From the NCBI GenBank assembly GCA_027487835.1, contig JAIYCU010000020.1, forward strand, positions 74,970 to 138,969: DNA of 64,000 nucleotides. The letters run 5' to 3'. Each line of letters opens with the position of its first letter. The first letter of the stretch is position 1. The translations under genes were made by a program, and so were the position numbers. Below are positions 9,870 through 18,657 of the stretch, piece after piece. The stretch comes from Bacteroidota bacterium. GTDB lineage: Bacteria; Bacteroidota; Bacteroidia; UKL13-3. Below the pieces are notes generated by a model. The model saw only the letters and a program-made list of their open reading frames with translations. It was not told the origin of the DNA and did no database searches.

Positions 9870-10832
9870 CTATGGACGGAAACCATTGAGGTTTGTATTG
9901 AGCAGGGCAATGGTGCCTGGGTCGTTTGCAAGTGGGAATACCTTTAAATTTCTACTTGTAAAAATGCCTATTCCGTTGCTAATATTGGAGTAAACAGGAT
10001 TCTTTTGCACAATGCTGATATTGGGGGCGTTTAAACTTTTAAGGGATTGAAACTCACTTGAACCACCATAGGTTCTAAATTCAAAATTTTGTGCTTTTCT
10101 AAATTTACCTGACTCTTCCTTAAATCTAGATTTTAAGAAATCATAATAACTGGCGCTCGATACTAATTCATCATAACGCACGCCTGGTTTAACCACCTTA
10201 TTTACTTTTAGGCTATAATCTACAAATTTATCCTCAAATAAACTGGTATCTGAACTTGTGTATTCTCGGTAATTAAATCGTAAAGTTAAATCATATAAAT
10301 AGGCATTTAAACCTGTAGTGTAGCGCATCAAAGAGTTATGCGTACTTAAGTCGGTTCTAATTACTATTTTTCTATTATCTACTTCTGGGTCTTTTACTAT
10401 TCTTGTAGTTCCTGAGAATTTTATATTTCCTTTAGGGTAAAAAATATTAAGTTCATATTCTTCATTCACTGTATTTGTTTTAGGAATACTAGCGGCATAA
10501 AGGGTATTTCTTCCTGATGAGAAAAACCCGCTATCTTTTACCAAGGTATCTACGGTATAGCAAGCATAAACAATTCCTGTACTTTTATTGGTGAGTGTAA
10601 CTACTAGGCTATCAAAATATAAAGAATCGGCAATTTGTGCACCTTCTGCGGTGGTTTGGTTGGCCGCATTTTGATACATTTTCTGAATTCTTATATATTG
10701 GATGGGTTCATTCTGGTCTAAAAAGCCATATACAATAGCAATGTCTTTATAAGGGGCATTGATATCAATTTCGTTTTTACAAGTAATAAAAAGGCTAATA
10801 CTTGTTAGGATTAATAATAAACGTAATTTCAT
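9870..10832 (-). CDS. lipoprotein, DUF4249-like
   Basis: The 320-residue protein has a lipoprotein signal (MKLRLLLILTSISLFITC, lipobox cysteine at residue 18). The mature part starts KNEIDINAPYKDIAIVYGFLDQNEPIQYIRIQKMYQ, which looks like the DUF4249 outer-membrane lipoproteins often found beside TonB/SusC receptors in Bacteroidota. No such receptor is nearby here. The rest is rich in beta-strand-like segments. The DUF4249 assignment rests on overall pattern and is moderate; lipoprotein status is firmer. It ends 132 bases before dnaK on the same strand. Confidence 0.65.
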   Translation of the reverse strand: MKLRLLLILTSISLFITCKNEIDINAPYKDIAIVYGFLDQNEPIQYIRIQKMYQNAANQTTAEGAQIADSLYFDSLVVTLTNKSTGIVYACYTVDTLVKDSGFFSSGRNTLYAASIPKTNTVNEEYELNIFYPKGNIKFSGTTRIVKDPEVDNRKIVIRTDLSTHNSLMRYTTGLNAYLYDLTLRFNYREYTSSDTSLFEDKFVDYSLKVNKVVKPGVRYDELVSSASYYDFLKSRFKEESGKFRKAQNFEFRTYGGSSEFQSLKSLNAPNISIVQKNPVYSNISNGIGIFTSRNLKVFPLANDPGTIALLNTNLNGFRP

Positions 10833-10887
10833 TGGGGTGCAAAATACAAAATTTGTGTGAGCAACTATAAATTATTAGTCAGTAAAA

Positions 10888-10917
10888 TTGTCTAATAGGT
10901 TCAATCAACTACTTTTG
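10888..10917 (+). promoter_or_regulatory. panB promoter
   Basis: TTG (10888-10890), 19 bases, then TACTTTTG (10910-10917), a full match to TAnnTTTG. The panB ATG is 17 bases further on. Confidence 0.65.
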
Positions 10918-10934
10918 AAAATTAATTTTATGTT

Positions 10935-11750
10935 ATGAGTATTCATAAAGAGGTAAGAAAAGTAACCACCCATACACTCATCGAAATGAAGATGCGTGGC
11001 GAAAAAATCAGCATGCTAACAGCCTATGATTATAGTATGGCTAAGATTTTTGATGCAGCTAAAATTGATGTACTTTTAGTGGGCGATTCTGCTTCAAACG
11101 TGATGCACGGACATGAAACTACCTTGCCAATTACTTTAGACGAAATGATTTCTCATGCAGCTTCTGTCATTAGAGCTATTGATAGGGCCTTGGTAGTAGT
11201 AGATTTGCCTTTTGGTTCCTATCAGGGTAATTCTAAAGAAGCCTTAAATTCTTCTATCCGGATTATGAAGGAGGCCGAGGCACATGCAGTAAAATTAGAA
11301 GGAGGGAGGGAAGTAGTAGATTCGGTTAGTAGGATTCTTTCTGCAGGTATCCCAGTGATGGGACATTTAGGCTTAACACCTCAATCTATTTATAAATTTG
11401 GCACTTATGAGGTACGGGCAAAAGAAGATGTTGAAGCTCAGAAATTATTGGAGGATGCTAAACTTTTGGAAGAAGCAGGTTGCTTTGCTTTAGTGCTTGA
11501 AAAAATCCCTTCTAAACTCGCCAAACAAGTAGCTGAAATGATTAAAATTCCAGTAATTGGAATTGGTGCTGGGCCAGATGTGGATGGTCAAGTTTTAGTA
11601 AGCCATGATATGTTGGGCATTAATAAAGACTTTTCACCCAAATTTCTCAGGCGTTACCTCAACTTATATGATGCCATCAAAGGCGCAGTTGAGCAATATG
11701 TAGCAGATGTGAAGGCAGTTGATTTTCCAAACGAGAAAGAGCAGTATTAG
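10935..11750 (+). CDS. panB: 3-methyl-2-oxobutanoate hydroxymethyltransferase
   Basis: The 271-residue protein is the first enzyme of pantothenate synthesis: it adds a hydroxymethyl group from methylene-tetrahydrofolate to 2-oxoisovalerate, giving ketopantoate. [56 protein letters not shown] and [11 protein letters not shown] are the family signatures, and the metal ligands (GDS, DLP, EGG) are present. Length is normal. The stop overlaps the start of the RluA-type gene by one base, so the two are likely co-transcribed from the upstream TACTTTTG promoter. Confidence 0.97.
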   Translation: MSIHKEVRKVTTHTLIEMKMRGEKISMLTAYDYSMAKIFDAAKIDVLLVGDSASNVMHGHETTLPITLDEMISHAASVIRAIDRALVVVDLPFGSYQGNSKEALNSSIRIMKEAEAHAVKLEGGREVVDSVSRILSAGIPVMGHLGLTPQSIYKFGTYEVRAKEDVEAQKLLEDAKLLEEAGCFALVLEKIPSKLAKQVAEMIKIPVIGIGAGPDVDGQVLVSHDMLGINKDFSPKFLRRYLNLYDAIKGAVEQYVADVKAVDFPNEKEQY

Positions 11751-12424
11751 TGTTGAACCCAATTTTTGAAGATAATCATTTATTGGTTTTGGTAAAGAAA
11801 TCGGGTCAAACCGTACAACCTGAACCAGGAAAACCGCCTTCCTTAGAAGAAGAGGCAAAGGCTTATATCAAAGAAAAATACCAAAAGCCAGGGGCTGTTT
11901 TTTTAGGGGTTGTGCATAGATTAGATATGCCTGTTGGTGGATTAGTAGTATTTGCAAAAACAAGCAAGGCCTTAACCCGTATGAATGAAATATTTCAGAA
12001 ACGGGAAGTGAAAAAAACTTACCAAGCTTGGGTGGAAGGTAAACCTTCTCCTGCCAGCGGCCTAATTACACATTGGCTAAAACGAGACGAAAAGAAAAAT
12101 TTCACGAAAGCCTTCAGCACTCAAGTTAAAGATAGTTTGGAAGCAAAACTTCAATACACTTCCCTGAAAATGGAAGGTAATTTTACCCTGCTAGAGATTG
12201 ATTTACTCACTGGAAGAAAGCACCAAATTCGTGCACAATTAAGTGCATTAGGGTTTCCAATTGTAGGAGATGCAAAGTATGGCGCTCAATCAGTTTTTTC
12301 GGATGGTTCCATCCTGCTTCAATCAACAAAATTGCAATTTGAGCACCCAGTTTCTAAAGATTTTCTTAATTTGATTATAGGCGAATTAAAGTTTAATAAA
12401 TCTTCAGTTAAAATGAGGAAATGA
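11750..12424 (+). CDS. RluA-family RNA pseudouridine synthase
   Basis: The 224-residue protein carries VVHRLDMPVGGLVVFAKT, the RluA catalytic block (catalytic Asp about residue 59), and the later GRKHQIRAQL motif. It converts uridine to pseudouridine in rRNA or tRNA; which site cannot be told. There is no S4 domain, so it is the short form. The start is GTG at 11750 overlapping the panB TAG; a TTG at 11753 is a second choice. A one-mismatch form of the genome word (GGGTCAAACCG) is at 11803-11813. Confidence 0.92.
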   Translation: MLNPIFEDNHLLVLVKKSGQTVQPEPGKPPSLEEEAKAYIKEKYQKPGAVFLGVVHRLDMPVGGLVVFAKTSKALTRMNEIFQKREVKKTYQAWVEGKPSPASGLITHWLKRDEKKNFTKAFSTQVKDSLEAKLQYTSLKMEGNFTLLEIDLLTGRKHQIRAQLSALGFPIVGDAKYGAQSVFSDGSILLQSTKLQFEHPVSKDFLNLIIGELKFNKSSVKMRK

Positions 12425-12493
12425 GAAACAAAATGTAATAGTATTGAACCTGAAAAACCAGTTCACTCGCTGGCTAAAGATTTAAATTCATTT

Positions 12494-13558
12494 ATGAAAA
12501 CTCAAAACTCAACAAAAAGCAATCTGCCTTTTGCTAAAAAACCAATTTACCTCAACCCCATTTTTTTAAGTTCATTATTTTTAATTATTGGCTTTGCCAG
12601 CGCGTATGTTTGGTTCAAACCGAAACCTATTAAAAATGAAACGCATAAGCAGAACCAGAATAATTATGCTTTGCTAAATCCTTTAATTGATGATTATGCT
12701 GCCAACCATTTAAACATGGGGGAGCTAAAATCTTTCAGAGATAAAATTGAAGCCTACATCAAAAAAGAAACAGCCAAAAGTCCAGACCTTCATGTATCTT
12801 ATTATTTTCGTGATTTAAACAATGGTTTATGGACGGGTATAAATGAAAAGGAAACCTTTGCACCTGCTAGCCTTATGAAGATTCCAGTGATGATTGCCAT
12901 TCTCAAAAAGGCAGAAACCCATCCAGATGTTTTTGAACAAGAAATGGTGTATGACTCTATCAATAATGGTTTGATTGAAGAAGACCAAGGATTTAAAAGG
13001 GTGCATGGAACTCATTATTCAATGGATGCCTTAATTGAAATGATGATAGATTACTCTGATAACTTTGCAACCCTAACACTTTTAAAATATATTGGAGAGG
13101 AGGCTGTTCAAAAGGTTGAAAAAGATTTGAACGTTAGAATTAAACCTGAATACACAGAGCTTTCTAATTTTGTAACGGTAAAAAATTATGCAGGCTTTTT
13201 TAGAATTTTATACAATGCCTCTTACCTAAATCCTGAAATGTCTCAAAAAGCATTGGGTTTTTTATCTAAAGCTGTCTATAATGAAGGCATTAGAAAGGCA
13301 ATTCCAGATACCATTATGGTCGCACAAAAATATGGCAAAAGGGATATTCAAAACCAAGGAACAAAGTTAGAATCCATTCAGTTGCATCATTTTGGGTTGG
13401 TGTATTATCCAGGCAAGCCATTCATTTTAGGTATTATGACGCGTGGCAGTAACTTAGAACAAAAGAAAAGAATCATTTATGATTTAAGTAAAATTACCTA
13501 CGAGGAAGTGCATGCCCAACACAGTTTAAATTCTTATGATAGGGTTTTTATTGAATAA
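12494..13558 (+). CDS. membrane-anchored serine hydrolase of the class A beta-lactamase fold
   Basis: The 354-residue protein has an N-terminal membrane anchor (about residues 21-40) and then a class A beta-lactamase-like (PF13354) domain. The SxxK motif is S126-L-M-K129 in FAPASLMKIPVM and the SDN motif is at about residues 188-190 (MIDYSDNFATL). The third motif (KTG) is degenerate: KYG or nearby segments are the only candidates, so true beta-lactamase activity is doubtful. A cell-wall or other periplasmic hydrolase is as likely. It stands alone after the RluA gene with 69 bases between. Confidence 0.8.
   Translation: MKTQNSTKSNLPFAKKPIYLNPIFLSSLFLIIGFASAYVWFKPKPIKNETHKQNQNNYALLNPLIDDYAANHLNMGELKSFRDKIEAYIKKETAKSPDLHVSYYFRDLNNGLWTGINEKETFAPASLMKIPVMIAILKKAETHPDVFEQEMVYDSINNGLIEEDQGFKRVHGTHYSMDALIEMMIDYSDNFATLTLLKYIGEEAVQKVEKDLNVRIKPEYTELSNFVTVKNYAGFFRILYNASYLNPEMSQKALGFLSKAVYNEGIRKAIPDTIMVAQKYGKRDIQNQGTKLESIQLHHFGLVYYPGKPFILGIMTRGSNLEQKKRIIYDLSKITYEEVHAQHSLNSYDRVFIE
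12612..12621 (+). repeat. GGTTCAAACC word, copy 3 (hydrolase gene, WFKP frame)
   Basis: Exact match in the longer form TTTGGTTCAAACCGAAA (12609-12625), encoding Trp-Phe-Lys-Pro just after the membrane anchor. Confidence 0.9.
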
Positions 13559-13588
13559 TTAGGTTTGTAACATTGGTTCTATTTTAGA

Positions 13589-13621
13589 TTTGGATATGTT
13601 TTGAGGTGTTGAGTATCTTCG
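13589..13621 (+). promoter_or_regulatory. pruA promoter
   Basis: TTTG at 13589-13592, 21 bases, then TATCTTCG at 13614-13621, one base from TAnnTTTG. It supports the pruA start at 13651 over the in-frame codon at 13606, which lies inside this promoter. Confidence 0.5.
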
Positions 13622-13650
13622 CTACCTCAATATATAACCCAAAGATTTAT

Positions 13651-15279
13651 ATGAATGGTTTTTTTAATGTACCGGTTCCGGTAAACGAACCTGTTCTTAA
13701 TTACGCTCCTGGTAGTGCAGAACGTAAAGCTTTAAAAGAAGCTTTAGCCTTAGCTAAAGCAACAAAGGTTGACGTGCCAATGTATATTGGTGGCAATGAA
13801 GTAAGAAGTGGAAAAACAGCAGAAATGCGTCCGCCGCATGAACATCAGCATGTTTTGGGAACTTACCATGTAAGCGATGCCTCGCACGTTTCACAAGCCA
13901 TTGAAGCAGCACTTGCCGCAAAACCGCGTTGGGAGGCTATGTCTTGGGAACAAAGAGCGGCCATCTTTTTAAAGGCTGCTGATTTAATTGCAGGTCCATA
14001 TCGCGCAAAACTTAACGCCGCTACCATGCTGGGTCAAAGCAAAAACGCTTACCAAGCAGAAATTGATAGCGCTTGTGAATTCATTGATTTTTTGCGTTTC
14101 AATGTATATTTCATGACCCAGATTTATAGCGAACAGCCGCAATCTGCTAAAGGCATTTGGAATAGAATTGAATACAGACCTTTGGAAGGCTTTATATATG
14201 CCCTAACTCCATTTAATTTTACTGCAATTGCGGGTAATTTACCAAGCTCTGCTGCCCTAATGGGAAATGTAGTGGTTTGGAAACCAAGCAATACACAGGT
14301 TTATTCTGCCAATGTATTGATGGAGATTTTTATTGAAGCGGGCGTGCCTGCTGGTGTTATCAATCTTATTTATCCAAGCGGACCTGTGGCTGCCGAGGTG
14401 ATTTTTAAACACCGCGACTTTGCTGGTATCCATTTTACAGGCTCTACAGGCGTGTTTCAAGATATCTGGAAGAGTATTGGGAATAATATTCACTTATATA
14501 AAACCTACCCACGCATTGTAGGCGAAACAGGCGGTAAAGATTTTGTAATGGTACACCCAAGTGCGCAAGTAGAGGTGGTAGTTACTGCCTTGGCACGTGG
14601 TGCTTTCGAATATCAAGGTCAGAAGTGTTCTGCTGCCTCTAGAGCATATGTTCCTTCTAACCTTTGGCCAGCTGTTAAAGATAGCTTAGTAAAAGAAATA
14701 AACTCTTTTAATGTAGGCTCAGTGGAAGATTTTAGGAATTTTGTAAACGCAGTAATTGATGAAAAATCTTTTGACAAACTTGCTGCTTATATCGAATCGG
14801 CTAAGCAAGATGCTTCTTGTGAAATTATAGCAGGTGGTGGATATGATAAATCAAAAGGCTGGTTTATCGAACCTACCGTTATTGTTACTTCTAATCCTAA
14901 ATATACCACCATGTGCGAAGAGTTGTTTGGTCCGGTATTAACAATTTATGTTTATCCAGAAGCAGAATTTGAAACCACGCTTGATATTTTGGATTCAACT
15001 TCTGAATATGCCTTAACTGGTTCAATTATTTCTCAAGATAGATATGCCATTGAATTAGCTACTTGGAAATTAAGAAATGCAGCAGGTAACTTCTATATCA
15101 ATGATAAACCAACAGGCGCAGTGGTTGGTCAGCAGCCTTTTGGCGGTGCACGTGCCAGTGGTACTAATGATAAAGCGGGTGCAATGGTTAATTTGTTGCG
15201 TTGGGTAAGTATGCGCACGATTAAAGAAACTTTTGTACCACCTGTAAAATACACGTACGATTTTATGAAGGAGGCTTGA
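13651..15279 (+). CDS. pruA: L-glutamate gamma-semialdehyde dehydrogenase (1-pyrroline-5-carboxylate dehydrogenase)
   Basis: The 542-residue aldehyde dehydrogenase oxidises glutamate semialdehyde to glutamate with NAD in proline breakdown. The start MNGFFNVPVPVNEPVLNYAPGSAER is typical of the Bacteroidota enzyme. Motifs include LTPFNFTAIAGNLPSSAA, VWKPSNTQVYSA, FTGSTGVFQDIW, the general base block VGETGGKDFVMVH and the catalytic cysteine in YQGQKCSAASRAYVP. No proline dehydrogenase gene is in the window. Its stop (15277-15279) lies just upstream of ribD, which shares the AAGGAGG of its last codons as ribosome binding site. Confidence 0.97.
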   Translation: MNGFFNVPVPVNEPVLNYAPGSAERKALKEALALAKATKVDVPMYIGGNEVRSGKTAEMRPPHEHQHVLGTYHVSDASHVSQAIEAALAAKPRWEAMSWEQRAAIFLKAADLIAGPYRAKLNAATMLGQSKNAYQAEIDSACEFIDFLRFNVYFMTQIYSEQPQSAKGIWNRIEYRPLEGFIYALTPFNFTAIAGNLPSSAALMGNVVVWKPSNTQVYSANVLMEIFIEAGVPAGVINLIYPSGPVAAEVIFKHRDFAGIHFTGSTGVFQDIWKSIGNNIHLYKTYPRIVGETGGKDFVMVHPSAQVEVVVTALARGAFEYQGQKCSAASRAYVPSNLWPAVKDSLVKEINSFNVGSVEDFRNFVNAVIDEKSFDKLAAYIESAKQDASCEIIAGGGYDKSKGWFIEPTVIVTSNPKYTTMCEELFGPVLTIYVYPEAEFETTLDILDSTSEYALTGSIISQDRYAIELATWKLRNAAGNFYINDKPTGAVVGQQPFGGARASGTNDKAGAMVNLLRWVSMRTIKETFVPPVKYTYDFMKEA

Positions 15280-15284
15280 TCCTA

Positions 15285-16337
15285 ATGGATCAGCTATACA
15301 TGCAACGTTGCCTAAATTTAGCCCGCTTGGGCGCCGGCAACGTTGCTCCTAACCCCATGGTTGGGGCTGTAATTGTGTATCAAAATCAAATTATTGGAGA
15401 AGGTTGGCATCAAAAACTTGGGCAAGCCCATGCAGAGGTAAATGCCTTTGCGGCGGTTTCAGAGGCCAATAAGCATTTGCTTAAACAAGCCACTTTATAT
15501 GTAAACCTAGAGCCTTGCTCTCACTTTGGTAAAACCCCACCTTGTGCTGATTTAATTATTTCAAGCGGCATTGCAAAAGTGGTGGTGGGTATGCTTGATC
15601 CAAATCCTTTAGTGGCTGGAAGTGGTATTGAAAAGCTTGAACAAGCAGGTATTGAAGTGGTATGTGGTGTTTTGCAAGAGGAATGCCTTGCCTTAAACAA
15701 AAGATTTATTAAAGGGATTACCCAACATAAACCATATGTTATCCTAAAATGGGCCCAAAGCAGCAATGGCTATCTTTCGCCTGATGCCACAAAATTGTCG
15801 GCAGCGGAATTTGAGCAGCAGCGACATATTACCGGAAAATGGGTTCAGAAATTAGTACATAAATGGCGCACGCAAGAAGATGCCATTATGGTGGCAACTA
15901 ATACTGCACTCACCGATAATCCGGCTTTAAACAACCGGGCGTGGGAGGGAAGGAGTCCGGCACGCATTGTTCTTGATAAATCCCTACGCTTGCCAAATAC
16001 CTTAAAACTATTTGATGGTTCGCAAAAAACTTTTGTGCTCAATGCCTTACAAAATAGCTCTACCGATAACTTAATTTACCTTAAGCTAAACTTTGACGGC
16101 GATTGGTTTACCGAAGCCTTAGAAAAATTATATGCACACGGTATTTATAGTATTGTGGTAGAAGGTGGCGCACAATTATTAACTCACCTCATTGAAAATA
16201 ATTTGTGGGATGAAGCCATTGTGTTTTATTCAAAAAGTCATTTGCCTAATGGCATTAAAGCCCCACAGATTACAGGAAGTTTGGTGTTTCAAGAAGCCTT
16301 AGGGCAGGTTTCTTTGTTTCAATATTTGCGTGCATGA
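15285..16337 (+). CDS. ribD: bifunctional riboflavin deaminase-reductase RibD
   Basis: The 350-residue protein combines the deaminase (residues 1-~145: GNVAPNPMVGAVIV, zinc ligands in AHAEVNAF and PCSHFGKTPPC) and the NADPH reductase (residues ~146-350: YVILKWAQSSNGYL, VVEGGAQLLTHLIE). These are the second and third steps of riboflavin synthesis. The start ATG 15285 is preceded by a strong AAGGAGG at 15268-15274; the in-frame TTG at 15276 overlaps pruA and is not preferred. Its stop overlaps the next start as ATGA. Confidence 0.96.
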   Translation: MDQLYMQRCLNLARLGAGNVAPNPMVGAVIVYQNQIIGEGWHQKLGQAHAEVNAFAAVSEANKHLLKQATLYVNLEPCSHFGKTPPCADLIISSGIAKVVVGMLDPNPLVAGSGIEKLEQAGIEVVCGVLQEECLALNKRFIKGITQHKPYVILKWAQSSNGYLSPDATKLSAAEFEQQRHITGKWVQKLVHKWRTQEDAIMVATNTALTDNPALNNRAWEGRSPARIVLDKSLRLPNTLKLFDGSQKTFVLNALQNSSTDNLIYLKLNFDGDWFTEALEKLYAHGIYSIVVEGGAQLLTHLIENNLWDEAIVFYSKSHLPNGIKAPQITGSLVFQEALGQVSLFQYLRA

Positions 16338-16954
16338 GCGATTATATTATGGTGCCCGCAGCGGCCGCAGAAGGGATTTTTAAAGACCGGGGCAGTAAAT
16401 TTATAGGCTATATTTTCAGGGTTGAAGCGGAAGTCAATGCAAAAGAGTTGGTTCAAACCGTTAAAAAACAACATCCTGCCGCCGTGCATTGGTGCTGGGC
16501 ATTTGTAGGTGGTTTTGAAGGTGAGTTAAGAAAAAGTACAGACGACCGTGAGCCTTCTGGATCAGCAGGTAAACCCATTTTAAATGCGATACTAAAGGCT
16601 GGTTTGACCCAAACCTTAATTGTGGTGGTGCGTTATTTTGGCGGAAAATTACTGGGTGTACCTGGTCTTATTAATGCATACAGTGAGGCTGCTTCTGAAG
16701 CCATACTTGCCGCAGGCGCGGCAAAGCTGGTGTTGCAAGTTCCCTTGTTTGTGGCATGTGATTATGAGCAACAACATCAAGTGATTAGAATTGCAAAACA
16801 AATGCAATTAAAAGTTTATCCAGACGTGTATGAATTAAGTGCTGGAATTTGCATTGAAATGCCTCCATTAAAAATAATTGAGGTGAAAAAGCAACTAATT
16901 GAGGCTAGATTTGACACTTTTCATTTAAAAGATATTAAATTGTATCCATGTTAA
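16334..16954 (+). CDS. YigZ/IMPACT family protein
   Basis: The 206-residue protein has the IMPACT domain, with FKDRGSKFIGYIFRV, the CWAFVGG and DDREPSGSAGKPIL blocks and VVVRYFGGKLLGVPGLINAYSEAA. A second small ferredoxin-like domain completes it. The E. coli YigZ structure suggests a translation-related role, but function is not settled. A GC-rich run (16361-16368, GCGGCCGC) encodes the alanines in MVPAAAAEG, an Ala stretch not typical of the family. Overlaps ribD by ATGA and the next gene by seven bases. Confidence 0.93.
   Translation: MSDYIMVPAAAAEGIFKDRGSKFIGYIFRVEAEVNAKELVQTVKKQHPAAVHWCWAFVGGFEGELRKSTDDREPSGSAGKPILNAILKAGLTQTLIVVVRYFGGKLLGVPGLINAYSEAASEAILAAGAAKLVLQVPLFVACDYEQQHQVIRIAKQMQLKVYPDVYELSAGICIEMPPLKIIEVKKQLIEARFDTFHLKDIKLYPC
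16450..16459 (+). repeat. GGTTCAAACC word, copy 4 (yigZ-like gene, LVQT frame)
   Basis: Exact match followed by G, encoding Val-Gln-Thr on the sense strand. A one-mismatch copy (GGTTTGACCC) is at 16601-16610 in the same gene. Confidence 0.9.
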
Positions 16955-18657
16955 AACGCATACATCTGTTTGTTTTTTTGATGGCATTTTTTGCCCAATC
17001 TGGTTTTTCGCAATCCATAGAAAATCCAATGCCGCTGGCCCAAGCAGAGGCATATTTGTTAGCTGAGTATCCTTGGTTAAAGGAAAATCAAAATGGAATT
17101 ATATTAAGCCATATGCGCCAAAGTGCAATTGGATATCATTTTCTATTTACACAAACCCATGCTGGTATTCCAGTGTTTCAGGCAAGCGCCAAGGTAAATT
17201 TATCTGTTTCTCATACCTTGTTGTCTGTATTTTCTGATTTTATCGCCATTCAAAAATATCCAACTCAATTGCACACCCAAGTGGATCCTAAGCTCCAAAG
17301 GGTATGGCATATAAAGGAGGGTAAACTTGAGCCTGCTTATACGCAAATGGTAAAAAATGCCAAAAACGAATGGGAAGAGCAATTGCTCGACCAGAATTTG
17401 GGTTTGGTTCAAACCATAAAACGCTCTTTAAATGCTAGAAAAGACACCTTGGTTCAAGCCAAAGTTTTTAACCCTGATCCACTAACGTCTGCCCAAAAAT
17501 CCTACGGAGAAGGTGGTCAATGGAAAAATTATAACGGCGCGGATAGCCCAGAGTTAAATGCGCAGCGTGTACTTAAAGCAATGAAGTTGAGGTTTGAAAA
17601 TGATACCTTTTTTGCAGAAAACCCTTTTGCAATTATGTTAGATTTAGAAACACCTACCCAAAATGTTTTTGTTTCTAAAGTTCCTAATTTTGATTTTACA
17701 CGTAATACCTCTCAGTTTAGGGAGTTTAATTGCTTATACCATATTGAAAACTATAGAAACTATTTAACTTCTATTGGATTGCCCCTCACAGGCATGTTTC
17801 AGCTAGAAGTAGACCCTACCGCCTACCAAGGTTTTGATCAATCTAGGTTTGATTATGCTGGTTTAAAGCCAGGTTTATATTTTGGAACTGGTGGCGTGCC
17901 TGATGCAGAAGATGCAGACGTAATTGTACATGAATATACCCATGCCATCAATTATTTTATTGCACCTAATACCACTATTGGTAACCAACGTTTGGCCATT
18001 GAAGAGGCAAATTGTGATGTGATGGCCTGCTTTTATTCAAAGGATATTAGCGCATTTAATTGGCGTCAGATTTTTAACTGGGATGGCCATAACGAATATT
18101 GGGAGGGAAGAGATGGAGACACTAAGTCTAAATACCCAGAAGATTTATCGAGTGATTTTTATTCCTCTTCTTTAATTTGGAGCAGTATGCTCAATGATAT
18201 TGGGGTAGATATTGGTCGCGAAGCACTCACCAAAATATTATTGAATTCAATTTATAGTTACAGCAATAATATAACCATGCAACAGGCCGCTAATTTGTTT
18301 CTTCAAGCCGATAGTTTGGTCTACGGAAGAAAGCACTTTGGTGCCATTAAAAACAGAATGATTGAGCGAGGTTTTGATGTGAGCTTGGGTATAAAAGAAT
18401 TAACAGGTGAGTCGGGATTTTTTAAGATGATAAATTCTGAAGGATTTGCATATGGAAAAGAGCCGCTAGAATTGCTTAGCAAAAGTAAAAGCAAATGGCA
18501 AGTAATAGTTTATACCATGGACGGAAAAGAGGTGCTTACCAAACAAACAGAAGACAGTTCAATTAAAATTGACGTACAAGAATTGCCAACAGGTTCTTAT
18601 GTATTGCATATCAGTAACCAAGATTATCGTGCTTATGCAAGGGTAATACGCTATTAA
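16948..18657 (+). CDS. T9SS-secreted zinc metallopeptidase (M4/M36-like gluzincin)
   Basis: The 569-residue protein has a signal peptide (MLKRIHLFVFLMAFFAQSGFSQ), a propeptide with an FTP-like fold (about 25-150), and a catalytic domain with HEYTHAINYF at about residue 327 (HExxH zinc motif) and IEEANCDVMACF some 20 residues later (third ligand Glu). The C-terminal ~75 residues (SKSKWQVIVYTMDGKEVL ... LPTGSYVLHIS) look like a T9SS sorting domain. It should degrade extracellular protein or peptide; substrate unknown. Stop codons of this gene and rlmN overlap in TTAA. Confidence 0.85.
   Translation: MLKRIHLFVFLMAFFAQSGFSQSIENPMPLAQAEAYLLAEYPWLKENQNGIILSHMRQSAIGYHFLFTQTHAGIPVFQASAKVNLSVSHTLLSVFSDFIAIQKYPTQLHTQVDPKLQRVWHIKEGKLEPAYTQMVKNAKNEWEEQLLDQNLGLVQTIKRSLNARKDTLVQAKVFNPDPLTSAQKSYGEGGQWKNYNGADSPELNAQRVLKAMKLRFENDTFFAENPFAIMLDLETPTQNVFVSKVPNFDFTRNTSQFREFNCLYHIENYRNYLTSIGLPLTGMFQLEVDPTAYQGFDQSRFDYAGLKPGLYFGTGGVPDAEDADVIVHEYTHAINYFIAPNTTIGNQRLAIEEANCDVMACFYSKDISAFNWRQIFNWDGHNEYWEGRDGDTKSKYPEDLSSDFYSSSLIWSSMLNDIGVDIGREALTKILLNSIYSYSNNITMQQAANLFLQADSLVYGRKHFGAIKNRMIERGFDVSLGIKELTGESGFFKMINSEGFAYGKEPLELLSKSKSKWQVIVYTMDGKEVLTKQTEDSSIKIDVQELPTGSYVLHISNQDYRAYARVIRY
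17406..17415 (+). repeat. GGTTCAAACC word, copy 5 (metallopeptidase gene, LVQT frame)
   Basis: Exact match followed by ATAAA, encoding Val-Gln-Thr. A one-mismatch copy (GGTTCAAGCC) follows 45 bases later at 17451-17460. Confidence 0.9.

Noticed and set aside
9769-9993. 74-codon frame upstream of dnaK
   Set aside because: It overlaps the sigma-54 site and the antisense end of the lipoprotein gene; composition is not gene-like.
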